Below, one piece after another: positions 55,097 through 64,000 of a stretch of DNA of 64,000 bases. The stretch is from Azohydromonas australica DSM 1124 (GTDB lineage: Bacteria; Pseudomonadota; Gammaproteobacteria; Burkholderiales; Burkholderiaceae_C), in NCBI RefSeq assembly GCF_000430725.1, contig NZ_KE387213.1:1-64000 (forward strand). The letters run 5' to 3'. The notes under the pieces were generated by a model. It was not told where the DNA came from. It saw nothing but the letters and a program-made list of their open reading frames with translations, and made no database searches. Within the stretch, counting starts at the first letter, position 1, and each line of letters starts with the position of its first letter. Position numbers and translations under genes: made by a program.

Positions 55097-57175
55097 ATGC
55101 CCCTTGCCACCGAGACCGTACCTTTGCCGCAACGCCCTGCCGCTTCTGGGCGTACGGCCAGCCCGGCGGCCAAGGCCATGCTCAAGCTGGGGTTGGTGCG
55201 CGACATCGACGTGGCGCTGCACCTGCCGCTGCGCTACGAGGACGAGACGCGCATCACCCCCATCGCCCACGCCCGCGAGGGCGACAACGTGCAGGTCGAA
55301 GGCGTGGTGCGGCAGGCGCAGGTGGAGCTGCACCCGCGCCGCCAGCTCGTGGTGCGGCTGTCCGACGGCAGCGGCGAGCTGACGCTGCGCTTCATCCACT
55401 TCTACGCCGCGCAGCAGAAGACGCTGGCGCCCGGCACGCGCGTGCGCGTGCGCGGCGAGGTGCGCGGCGGCTTCTTCGGGCGCGAGATGGTGCACCCGGT
55501 GTTCCGCGCCGTGGAGCCCGGCACGCCGCTGGCAACATCGCTCACGCCCGTCTACCCGGCCAGCGCGCAGCTGCCGCAGGCCTACCTGCGCAAGGCCGTG
55601 GTGTCCGCGCTGGGCCGCGCGCCGCTCAACGAGCTGCTGCCGCCGCAGGTGCTGCCCGCCGGGCTGCCCACGCTGCGGCAGGCGCTGGACTTCCTGCACC
55701 ACCCGACGCCCGACGTGAGCATGGCCACGCTGGAGGACCACAGCCACCCGGCCTGGCAGCGGCTGAAGTTCGAGGAGCTGCTGGCGCAGCAGATCAGCCA
55801 GCTGCAGGCGCAGCGCGAGCGCGCCAAGCTGCAGGCGCCCGGGCTGGTGGCGCGCGCGGACGGCCTGCGCGAGCAGCTGCTGGCGCAGCTGCCCTTCGGC
55901 CTGACTGGCGCGCAGCAGCGGGTGGTGGACGAGATCGCCGCCGACCTCGCGCTCACGCAGCCCATGCACCGGCTGCTGCAGGGCGACGTGGGCTCGGGCA
56001 AGACGGTGGTGGCGGCGCTGGCGGCGGCCGTCGCCATGGATGCCGGCTGGCAGTGCGCGCTGATGGCGCCGACCGAGATCCTGGCCGAGCAGCATTTCCG
56101 CAAGCTGGTGCAGTGGCTGGAGCCGCTGGGCGTGGGCATCGCCTGGCTCACCGGCAGCCGCAAGGGCAAGGCGCGCCAGCAGATGGTGGAGCGCGTGGGC
56201 AGCGGCGAGGCGAAGCTCATCGTCGGCACGCACGCGGTGATCCAGCAGGACGTGCATTTCGCCCGGCTGGGCCTGGCCATCGTGGACGAGCAGCACCGCT
56301 TCGGCGTGGCGCAGCGGCTGGAGCTGCGCAAGAAGCTGGCGCACGAGGCGCTGGAGCCGCACCTGCTGATGATGAGCGCCACGCCCATCCCGCGCACGCT
56401 GGCGATGACCTATTACGCGGACCTGGACGTGAGCACCATCGACGAGCTGCCGCCGGGGCGCTCGCCGATCGTGACCAAGGTGTTCGCCGACACCCGGCGT
56501 GAGGAGGTGATCGCGCGCATCGCCGACGAGGTGGCCAACGGCCGCCAAGCCTACTGGGTGCTGCCGCTGATCGAGGAAAGCGAGACGCTGGACCTGCGCA
56601 ACGCCACCGAGGCGCATGCCGAGCTGCAGGCCGCGCTGCCGGGGGTGAAGGTGGGGCTGCTGCACGGGCGCATGCCCGCGGCGGAGAAGGCGGCCGTGAT
56701 GGCGGAGTTCTCCGCCGGGCAGATGGGGCTGCTGGTGGCGACCACGGTGATCGAGGTGGGCGTGGACGTGCCCAACGCCAGCCTGATGGTGATCGAGCAC
56801 GCCGAGCGCTTCGGCCTGAGCCAGCTGCACCAGCTGCGCGGCCGCGTGGGCCGCGGCGCGGTGGCCAGCGTGTGCGTGCTGCTCTACACCGGGCCGCTGT
56901 CGCAGACGGGCAAGTCGCGGCTGCGGGCCATGGCGGAGACGACGGACGGGTTCGAGATCGCCCGCCGCGACCTGGAAATCCGCGGCCCCGGCGAGTTCAT
57001 GGGCGCGCGCCAGAGCGGCGATGCCCTGTTGCGCTTTGCCGACCTGCTGCACGACACCGCGCTGCTGGAGCGCGCGCGGCGCGTGGCGCCGAAGCTGCTC
57101 GACCAGTTCCCCGACGCCGCGCAGGCGCACGTGGCGCGCTGGCTGGGGAGCAAGGCGGAGTTCCTGAAGGCGTGA
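55097..57175 (+). CDS. recG: ATP-dependent DNA helicase RecG
   Basis: This codes for 692 residues. The wedge (OB-fold) domain is followed by helicase motifs: Walker A GDVGSGKTVVA, DEQH in VDEQHRFGV, SATPIPRTLAM and ATTVIEVGVDVPNA. The C-terminal GRVGRGAVASVC and RGPGEFMGARQSGD are conserved RecG segments. It remodels stalled replication forks and branched DNA. Start ATG 55097. It converges with panC, with a short GC hairpin between. Confidence 0.97.
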   Translation: MPLATETVPLPQRPAASGRTASPAAKAMLKLGLVRDIDVALHLPLRYEDETRITPIAHAREGDNVQVEGVVRQAQVELHPRRQLVVRLSDGSGELTLRFIHFYAAQQKTLAPGTRVRVRGEVRGGFFGREMVHPVFRAVEPGTPLATSLTPVYPASAQLPQAYLRKAVVSALGRAPLNELLPPQVLPAGLPTLRQALDFLHHPTPDVSMATLEDHSHPAWQRLKFEELLAQQISQLQAQRERAKLQAPGLVARADGLREQLLAQLPFGLTGAQQRVVDEIAADLALTQPMHRLLQGDVGSGKTVVAALAAAVAMDAGWQCALMAPTEILAEQHFRKLVQWLEPLGVGIAWLTGSRKGKARQQMVERVGSGEAKLIVGTHAVIQQDVHFARLGLAIVDEQHRFGVAQRLELRKKLAHEALEPHLLMMSATPIPRTLAMTYYADLDVSTIDELPPGRSPIVTKVFADTRREEVIARIADEVANGRQAYWVLPLIEESETLDLRNATEAHAELQAALPGVKVGLLHGRMPAAEKAAVMAEFSAGQMGLLVATTVIEVGVDVPNASLMVIEHAERFGLSQLHQLRGRVGRGAVASVCVLLYTGPLSQTGKSRLRAMAETTDGFEIARRDLEIRGPGEFMGARQSGDALLRFADLLHDTALLERARRVAPKLLDQFPDAAQAHVARWLGSKAEFLKA

Positions 57176-57203
57176 GGCGCGTGTCGACGCGCCCGGCGCG
57201 GTC

Positions 57204-58031
57204 TCAGATCTCCACGTTGTCGATCAGCCGCGTCTTGCCCAGCTTGGCCGCGGCCAGGACCACCATGGGCTCCTGCAGGCCCTGCGGCTCCAGCAGGTCG
57301 GCCTGGCGGCGGATGACCACGTAGTCGGGCTGCCAGCCGCGGCGCTGCAGCGCGGCCAGCGCCTCGCGCTCCAGCGTGTGCGCGTCGCTGCCGCTGTCGC
57401 GCACGGCGCGCGCCACCGAGTCCAGCAGCCGGTGCAGCTCCACCGCCTCGGCGCGCTCGGCCGGGCTCAGGTAGCCGTTGCGTGAGGACAGCGCCAGGCC
57501 GTCGGCGGCGCGGCAGGTCTCGCCGGCCACGATCTCCACCGGCAGCGCCAGCTGCCGCACCATCGACTTGATCACCAGCTGCTGCTGGTAGTCCTTCTTG
57601 CCGAAGTAGGCCGCCGCGGGCTGCACGATGTTGAAGAGCTTCAGCACCACCGTGCACACGCCGGTGAAGAAGCCCGGGCGGAAGTGGCCTTCCAGGATGT
57701 CGGCCAGCTCGGCCGGCGGCTGCACCTTGTAGCTCTGCGGCTCGGGGTACAGCTCCGCCTCGTCCGGTGCGAACACGATGTCGCAGCCCTCGGCCTTGAG
57801 CAGTTCGCAATCGGCTTCGAAGGTGCGCGGGTAGCGGTCGAAGTCCTCGTTGGGGCCGAACTGCAGCCGGTTGACGAAGATGCTGGCCACCACCGGGCGG
57901 CCCGAGGCCTTGGCCTGGCGCACCAGCGCCAGGTGGCCCTCGTGCAGGTTGCCCATGGTCGGCACGAAGGCCGGACGGGGACCTTGCGCCAGGGCGGCGC
58001 GCAGGTCAGCGATACGGTGCAGCACTTGCAT
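57204..58031 (-). CDS. panC: Pantothenate synthetase
   Basis: This codes for 275 residues. The signature PTMGNLHEGHLALVRQAK with the HxGH-type loop, SIFVNRLQFGPNEDFDRYPR, and GKKDYQQQLVI and LSSRNGYLS parts are present. It joins pantoate and beta-alanine using ATP. It lies downstream of panB by 33 bases, so they form one unit. There is one oddity, GPNEDFD with Leu-Gln (RLQFGP) before it, which is common in this clade. Confidence 0.96.
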   Translation of the reverse strand: MQVLHRIADLRAALAQGPRPAFVPTMGNLHEGHLALVRQAKASGRPVVASIFVNRLQFGPNEDFDRYPRTFEADCELLKAEGCDIVFAPDEAELYPEPQSYKVQPPAELADILEGHFRPGFFTGVCTVVLKLFNIVQPAAAYFGKKDYQQQLVIKSMVRQLALPVEIVAGETCRAADGLALSSRNGYLSPAERAEAVELHRLLDSVARAVRDSGSDAHTLEREALAALQRRGWQPDYVVIRRQADLLEPQGLQEPMVVLAAAKLGKTRLIDNVEI

Positions 58032-58064
58032 GGCGTGCCAGGCTCCCTTGAAGTCGTTTCTTGT

Positions 58065-58868
58065 TTATCGGCTGTGCAGCCGGTCGTCCGGGAAGCGCCC
58101 GGCCTTGACCTCGCTGACGTAGCTGCGCACGGCGGCGTCGATGCCAGGCGCGCCTTCCATGAAGTTGCGCACGAAACGCGCCTTCTTCCCCGGCGTGATG
58201 TCGAGCATGTCGTGCAGCACCAGCACCTGGCCGCTGCAGCCCGCGCCGGCGCCGATGCCGATGGTGGGGATGGGCAGCTCAGCCGTGATCTCGCGCGCCA
58301 GCGCCGCGGGCACCAGCTCCAGCACGATCATCGCAGCGCCGGCCTGCGCCAGCTCCTGCGCGTGGCGCTTGAGCGTGGCGGCGGCCTCGTCGCTGCGGCC
58401 CTGCACGCGCCAGCCACCCAGCGCGTGCACCGACTGCGGCGTCAGGCCCAGGTGGCCGCACACCGGGATGCCGCGCTCCACCAGCGCGCGCACCAGCGGC
58501 ACGGTCCAGCCGCCGCCTTCGAGCTTGATCATGTGCGCGCCGGCCTGCATCAGCGCCGCGGCGCTGCGCACGCCCTGCTCGACGGTCTCGTAGTAGCTGC
58601 CGAAGGGCATGTCCGCCACGATCCAGGCGCTGCGGTTGCCGCGCGCCACGCAGCGCGTGTGGTAGGCCATCTCCTCCAGCGTCGTGGGCAGCGGGCTGTC
58701 GTGGCCCTGCAGCACCATGCCCAACGAATCGCCCACCAGCAGGATCTCCACGCCCGCGGCGTCGAGCACCTGGGCGAAGACGGCGTCGTAGCAGGTGAGC
58801 ATCGTGAGCTTCTCGCCGGTGGCATAGAGCTCGCGCAATCGGTGCAGGGTCAAGGGCTTGCGGTCCAT
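58065..58868 (-). CDS. panB: 3-methyl-2-oxobutanoate hydroxymethyltransferase
   Basis: This codes for 267 residues. TCYDAVFAQVLDAAGVEILL, VGDSLGMVLQGHDSPLPTTL, and MIKLEGGG are the ligand regions of PanB, with the catalytic glutamate near LELVPA. It makes ketopantoate. The ATG at 58868 (MDRKPLTLHRL) is preferred over a longer frame. It is divergent from oxyR across 61 bases and heads the panBC operon. Confidence 0.96.
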   Translation of the reverse strand: MDRKPLTLHRLRELYATGEKLTMLTCYDAVFAQVLDAAGVEILLVGDSLGMVLQGHDSPLPTTLEEMAYHTRCVARGNRSAWIVADMPFGSYYETVEQGVRSAAALMQAGAHMIKLEGGGWTVPLVRALVERGIPVCGHLGLTPQSVHALGGWRVQGRSDEAAATLKRHAQELAQAGAAMIVLELVPAALAREITAELPIPTIGIGAGAGCSGQVLVLHDMLDITPGKKARFVRNFMEGAPGIDAAVRSYVSEVKAGRFPDDRLHSR

Positions 58869-58929
58869 GGTTTCACTCCGTGCCGGCGCGGCTCGCGCGG
58901 GCGGGGCGGGATTTGAGCACAATCCCCGG

Positions 58930-59853
58930 ATGACCCTGACCGAACTGCGTTACATCGTGGCGGTGGCCCGGGAGAAACATTTCGGTCGCGCCGCCGAAGC
59001 CTGTTTCGTGTCCCAGCCGACCCTGTCGGTGGCCATCAAGAAGCTGGAGGAAGAGCTCGACGTCAAGCTCTTCGAGCGTGGCAGCAACGAGGTCAGCGTC
59101 ACGCCCCTGGGCGAGGACATCATCCGCCAGGCCCAGTCCGTGCTCGAACAGGCCGCGGCCATCAAGGAGATCGCGCGCCGCGGCAAGGACCCGCTCAGCG
59201 GCCCGCTGCGCCTGGGGATCATCTACACCATCGGCCCGTACCTGCTGCCGGAGCTGGTGCGCCATGCCATCGAGCACACGCCGCAGATGCCGCTGATCCT
59301 GCAGGAGAACTTCACGGTGAAGCTGCTGGAGATGCTGCGCACCGGCGAGCTCGACTGCGCCATCATGGCCGAGCCCTTTCCCGACACCGGGCTGGCGCTG
59401 GCGCCGCTGTACGACGAGCCTTTCGTCGTGGCCGTGCCCCAGGCGCATCCGCTGGCGCAGCGCAAGGCCATCGGCGCCGAGGAGCTCAAGCAGGAAACCA
59501 TGCTGCTGCTGGGCACCGGCCATTGCTTCCGCGACCACGTGCTGGAGGTCTGCCCGGAGTTCGCGCGCTTCTCCAGCAACACCGAGGGCATCCGCAAGAG
59601 CTTCGAAGGCAGCTCGCTGGAGACCATCAAGCACATGGTGGCCTCGGGCATGGGCATCACCGTCGTGCCCAAGCTCTCCGTGCCGCGCGAGCCGCAGCCC
59701 TTCGTCAAGTACATCCCCTTCGAGCCGCCCGTGCCCTCGCGCCGCGTGGTGCTGGCCTGGCGGCGCACCTTCACGCGCTACGAGGCCATCGCCGCGCTGC
59801 GCAACGCGGTCTACGCCTGCCAGCTGGAAGGCGTGACGCTGCTGAGCGAGTGA
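58930..59853 (+). CDS. oxyR: Peroxide-sensing regulator OxyR
   Basis: This codes for 307 residues, LysR family. The helix-turn-helix is AACFVSQPTLSVAIKKLEEE (reading EACFVSQPTLS). The redox cysteines that form the disulfide in OxyR are present in LLLGTGHCFRDHVLEVCPEF, nine residues apart as in E. coli. On oxidation it activates peroxide-defence genes. Its dps neighbour downstream is a known type of target. Confidence 0.95.
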   Translation: MTLTELRYIVAVAREKHFGRAAEACFVSQPTLSVAIKKLEEELDVKLFERGSNEVSVTPLGEDIIRQAQSVLEQAAAIKEIARRGKDPLSGPLRLGIIYTIGPYLLPELVRHAIEHTPQMPLILQENFTVKLLEMLRTGELDCAIMAEPFPDTGLALAPLYDEPFVVAVPQAHPLAQRKAIGAEELKQETMLLLGTGHCFRDHVLEVCPEFARFSSNTEGIRKSFEGSSLETIKHMVASGMGITVVPKLSVPREPQPFVKYIPFEPPVPSRRVVLAWRRTFTRYEAIAALRNAVYACQLEGVTLLSE

Positions 59854-59977
59854 ACGACCCAGCCGGGGGCTGGGGCTATCGCCGCGTTTGAGCTATTCAA
59901 ATAGCTCAACAGATAGCCAGGCACTATTCTTTGCCTCATCCCGGCGCTGCCGGATTCGAAGACGAGGAAGGAAGCCC

Positions 59978-60169
59978 ATGAACCAGCCCAGCACCGCTCT
60001 CGGCACCCCGGGTGCCGGCACGCCAGGTGCGTGGGCGTCCGCCATGGGCACTGTGCCGGGCCGCCTTGACCTTCCCCGGGTCCGCCGCCTTGCGGGATGG
60101 GCCATATTCGTGACGGGCGCGCTGCACGGCCTGGCACAGGCACTGCCCTTGCTGACGCGCGGCGCCTGA
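59978..60169 (+). CDS. Small hypothetical protein between oxyR and dps
   Basis: This codes for 63 residues. The N-terminal half is Gly/Pro/Thr-rich, followed by one hydrophobic segment (LAGWAIFVTGALHGLAQALP). AGGAAGGA lies 5-6 bases before the ATG at 59978. It may be a single-pass membrane protein. Its position between oxyR and dps suggests a peroxide-linked role (inference). No family is recognised. Confidence 0.5.
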   Translation: MNQPSTALGTPGAGTPGAWASAMGTVPGRLDLPRVRRLAGWAIFVTGALHGLAQALPLLTRGA

Positions 60170-60263
60170 CCGGCAGCACGCGGGGTCCGCGCCGATGGCG
60201 CCGCCCCGCTCCCGCCCCCATCCCCTCAGCAGTCCGTCCACTCACAGCCACAAGGAGAAACGC

Positions 60264-60743
60264 ATGCCCTCGCCCATCAACATCGGCATCAGTGAAGAGC
60301 ATCGCGCCGCCATCGCCGGCGGTTTGAACAAGCTGCTGGCCGACACCTTCACGCTGTACCTGAAGACCCACAACTTCCACTGGAACGTCACGGGCCCGAT
60401 GTTCAACACGCTGCACACCATGTTCATGGCGCAGTACACGGAGCTGTGGAACGCGGTGGACCCGATCGCCGAGCGCATCCGCGCGCTGGGCCACACGGCG
60501 CAGGGCTCCTACGCCCAGTTCGGCCAGAACGCCACGGTGGGCGACGCCCCGGGCCAGCCGCCCAAGGCGCTGGAGATGGTGCGGCTTCTGGTGGAAGGCC
60601 ACGAGGCCGTGGCCCGCACCGCGCGCGAGCTGTTCCCCAAGGCCGAGGAAGCCGGCGACGAGCCCACGGCCGACCTGCTGACGCAGCGCCTGACGGTGCA
60701 CGAGCAGACTGCCTGGATGCTGCGCTCGCTGCTGGAGGAGTAA
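60264..60743 (+). CDS. dps: Dps ferritin-like DNA-protection protein
   Basis: This codes for 159 residues. The ferroxidase pattern HNFHWNVTGPMF, then DPIAERIRALG, is clear. It forms a dodecamer that stores iron and consumes hydrogen peroxide, protecting DNA. AAGGAGAAACGC precedes the ATG at 60264. It follows oxyR by 0.4 kb in the same direction. Confidence 0.96.
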   Translation: MPSPINIGISEEHRAAIAGGLNKLLADTFTLYLKTHNFHWNVTGPMFNTLHTMFMAQYTELWNAVDPIAERIRALGHTAQGSYAQFGQNATVGDAPGQPPKALEMVRLLVEGHEAVARTARELFPKAEEAGDEPTADLLTQRLTVHEQTAWMLRSLLEE

Positions 60744-60892
60744 GCCGCCACGCCGCCGCGGCCCGCACCGGCACGAGTGCACGGCGCCGGTGCCGCGGCA
60801 AAGCCCGCCCGGCCGGCTCGCCCGGGCGGGGCCCGCGATAATCGAGGGTTTTCCTCCTCCAACGAGCGGTCGGGTTTGCGGCCGCGAGCCGC

Positions 60893-62521
<1,629 letters not shown>

Positions 62522-62551
62522 CCAGGCGCGGCCTGGCGCAAGCCTGAAAAG

Positions 62552-62580
62552 CCGGGGAGCGGTCCATTGGGCCTCCCCGG
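62552..62580 (-). terminator. Terminator after the TerB-like gene
   Basis: CCGGGGAG (62552-62559) pairs with CTCCCCGG (62573-62580). On the minus strand the stem is followed by CTTTTC. It lies between convergent prfC and the TerB-like gene. Confidence 0.65.
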
Positions 62581-62592
62581 TGCGTCAGCTCT

Positions 62593-63027
62593 TCACGCAT
62601 CCCTTCCCGGCTGATCCTCCCGGATCGCCTGGCTCACGTCCGTGCGCGCGAGGCCCCAGCGCAGCAGCAGGTGGTCGAAGAGCACGCGCTCGCTGTCCTG
62701 CACGCGGCCGTCGGCGGTGATCACCGCGGCGCCCAGGCGCGCCACCAGGCGCTGCTTGGCCGGGTCGCGCACGGCCTGCAGCTCGGCCTCCATCAGCGCC
62801 CGCTCCGACAGCGTCAGCCACGGCCGCTGCTGCAGCCGCTCGCCCAGCTCCTCGCACAGCTCGCCGGCCACGTGCATGAACTCGGCGCGATCGATGCCGA
62901 TGCGCCCGAAGGCGTCCAGCTCGTCGAGCATCGCCAGCTCGCGCGGGTCGAGCCGGGTGTCGGCCACGATCAGCAGCGCGATCAGGCGCGCCATGGCTTG
63001 GGGGCTGTCGGTCTCGCGGATGGACAT
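62593..63027 (-). CDS. TerB-like (tellurite-resistance-type) domain protein
   Basis: This codes for 144 residues. ALLIVADTRLDPRELAMLDE and GAAVITADGRVQDSERVLFD are the paired acidic segments of the TerB-like fold. Members bind metal or serve as structural partners; a tellurite link for this one is not implied. AGGAGAACCGCC lies before the ATG at 63027. Open frame upstream is not conserved. Confidence 0.82.
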   Translation of the reverse strand: MSIRETDSPQAMARLIALLIVADTRLDPRELAMLDELDAFGRIGIDRAEFMHVAGELCEELGERLQQRPWLTLSERALMEAELQAVRDPAKQRLVARLGAAVITADGRVQDSERVLFDHLLLRWGLARTDVSQAIREDQPGRDA

Positions 63028-63185
63028 GGGCGGTTCTCCTTGATGGCAAAAGCGTGCGCCGCACCCTTGCCTCAGGTGCGGCCCCGGTGGACCCAGGGCA
63101 GGCGCGGGGCCCGGCGCGCACCTGCCGTGGAGCCGCGGCGACGCGCCGGAGTTCCGCGCGGGCCTGCGCGCGACAATCCGCCGCC

Positions 63186-64000
63186 ATGAGCACGCACGCC
63201 GTATCGCCTCCCTCACGCCTGTCGCTGTACCTCGACCTGATCCGCTGGAACCGCCCCGCCGGCTGGCTGCTGCTGCTGTGGCCCACGCTGTCCGCAATGT
63301 GGATGGCGGCCGACGGCTTCCCCGGCTGGCACCTGCTGGCGGTGTACGTGGGCGGCACCGTCCTCATGCGCAGCGCCGGCTGCTGCGTCAACGACGTGGC
63401 GGACCAGGAGTTCGACCGCCACGTCAAGCGCACCGCCCAGCGCCCCGTGACGCGCGGCGCCATCGGCACGCGCGAGGCACTGCTGGTGGGCGCGGCGCTG
63501 GCGCTGCTGGCCTTCTTCCTGGTGCTCACCACCAACGGGCCGACCATCACGCTGTCCTTCGCCGCGCTGGCCATCGCCATCGCCTACCCGTATGCGAAGC
63601 GGCTGGTGTCCATGCCGCAGGCCGTGCTGGGCGTGGCCTTCAGCTTCGGCATCCCGATGGCCTTCTCGGCCGTGCAGGGCGGCACCGGCTGGGGCCCGGC
63701 CGCGGTGGCGGACGCCGTGCCGCTGCACGCCTGGGGGCTGCTGGTGTCGAACCTGTTCTGGGTGCTGGCCTACGACACCGAGTACGCGATGGTCGACCGC
63801 GACGACGACATCCGCATCGGCATCAAGACCTCGGCGCTGACGCTGGGCCGCTTCGACGTGATCGGAGTGACGCTGTTCTACCTGGTGCACCTGGCGTCCT
63901 GGGCCTGGATCGGGTGGCTGCTGGGGCTGGGCGGCTGGTTCCTGGCCGGCATCGCCGCCGCCCTGGCGCAGGTGGCGTGGCACTGGACGCTGATCCGCCA
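63186..64000 (+). CDS. ubiA: 4-hydroxybenzoate polyprenyltransferase, 3' end beyond the window
   Basis: This is the first 271 codons of a membrane prenyltransferase. It starts STHAVSPPSRLSLYLDLIRW and contains both aspartate-rich motifs: NDVADQEFDRHVKRT and YDTEYAMVDRDDD. It attaches the isoprenoid tail to 4-hydroxybenzoate in ubiquinone synthesis. The stop codon lies past base 64000. It is divergent from the TerB-like gene. Confidence 0.95.
   Translation, partial: MSTHAVSPPSRLSLYLDLIRWNRPAGWLLLLWPTLSAMWMAADGFPGWHLLAVYVGGTVLMRSAGCCVNDVADQEFDRHVKRTAQRPVTRGAIGTREALLVGAALALLAFFLVLTTNGPTITLSFAALAIAIAYPYAKRLVSMPQAVLGVAFSFGIPMAFSAVQGGTGWGPAAVADAVPLHAWGLLVSNLFWVLAYDTEYAMVDRDDDIRIGIKTSALTLGRFDVIGVTLFYLVHLASWAWIGWLLGLGGWFLAGIAAALAQVAWHWTLIR

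Overview
This window is high-GC chromosomal DNA from a betaproteobacterium, probably order Burkholderiales and Comamonadaceae-like. This placement is an inference from the gene families, the GC-rich codon use, and a palindromic TTCGACAAGCTCAGC-type repeat common in that group. No rRNA or other taxonomic marker is present. Most of the window is ordinary housekeeping sequence, interrupted by one clear integrated element.

Left host region (1-20503). After a short AT-rich patch with a probably truncated membrane protein come: cutA; a pair of M16 peptidases; a glutathione transferase; a LysR regulator divergent from a small gene; an aromatic aminotransferase; a glutathione peroxidase; an EamA exporter; and lplT. 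A plus-strand run then carries alr, arfB, radA, ilvE, a zinc-finger protein, purU and a YheT-like hydrolase. A secreted GDSL lipoprotein interrupts it on the minus strand, and a di-haem cytochrome follows. A tRNA-Arg(CCG) ends this region.

Integrated element (20504-35972, about 15.5 kb). It is bounded by a 50-bp perfect repeat of the 3' part of tRNA-Arg, so it is an integrative element using that tRNA as attachment site. Read from its right end it carries: a tyrosine integrase; an AlpA-like regulator; a small unknown protein; a TOPRIM primase and a DUF927-like ATPase overlapping by 4 bp; an intergenic array of GGTGTTC/GAACACC heptamers laid out with dyad symmetry (candidate replication origin or operator); and two small unknown genes that overlap out of frame. 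The cargo is a defence cluster: hsdM, hsdS, a Fic protein with C-terminal winged helix, hsdR, and an OLD-like ATPase/TOPRIM protein. The layout resembles P4-type satellites and mobilisable islands carrying restriction cargo. Just outside the repeat at each end lies a hairpin whose middle is conserved (CCTGCAACGGGC) while its stem bases change in compensating pairs.

Right host region (35973-64000). It contains: an RlpA-like lipoprotein; two UPF0149 (YecA) paralogues; a YegD-like Hsp70; the argO/argP divergent pair; UspA; a metallophosphoesterase; pckG; a MOSC protein; an AbrB-type membrane protein; an old-yellow-enzyme reductase; rlmJ; a PhoX-like phosphatase; and a CPBP protease. It continues with tgt and queA (queuosine) separated by a cytochrome c gene, recG, panB-panC, oxyR followed by a tiny gene and dps (peroxide defence), prfC, a TerB-like protein, and ubiA running off the end.

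The strongest leads are the symmetric heptamer array, the covarying hairpins at the two element ends, the repeats between fic and hsdR, and the composite restriction/Fic/OLD cluster. Everything here was read by eye without database searches, so family names rest on recognisable motifs and gene context.
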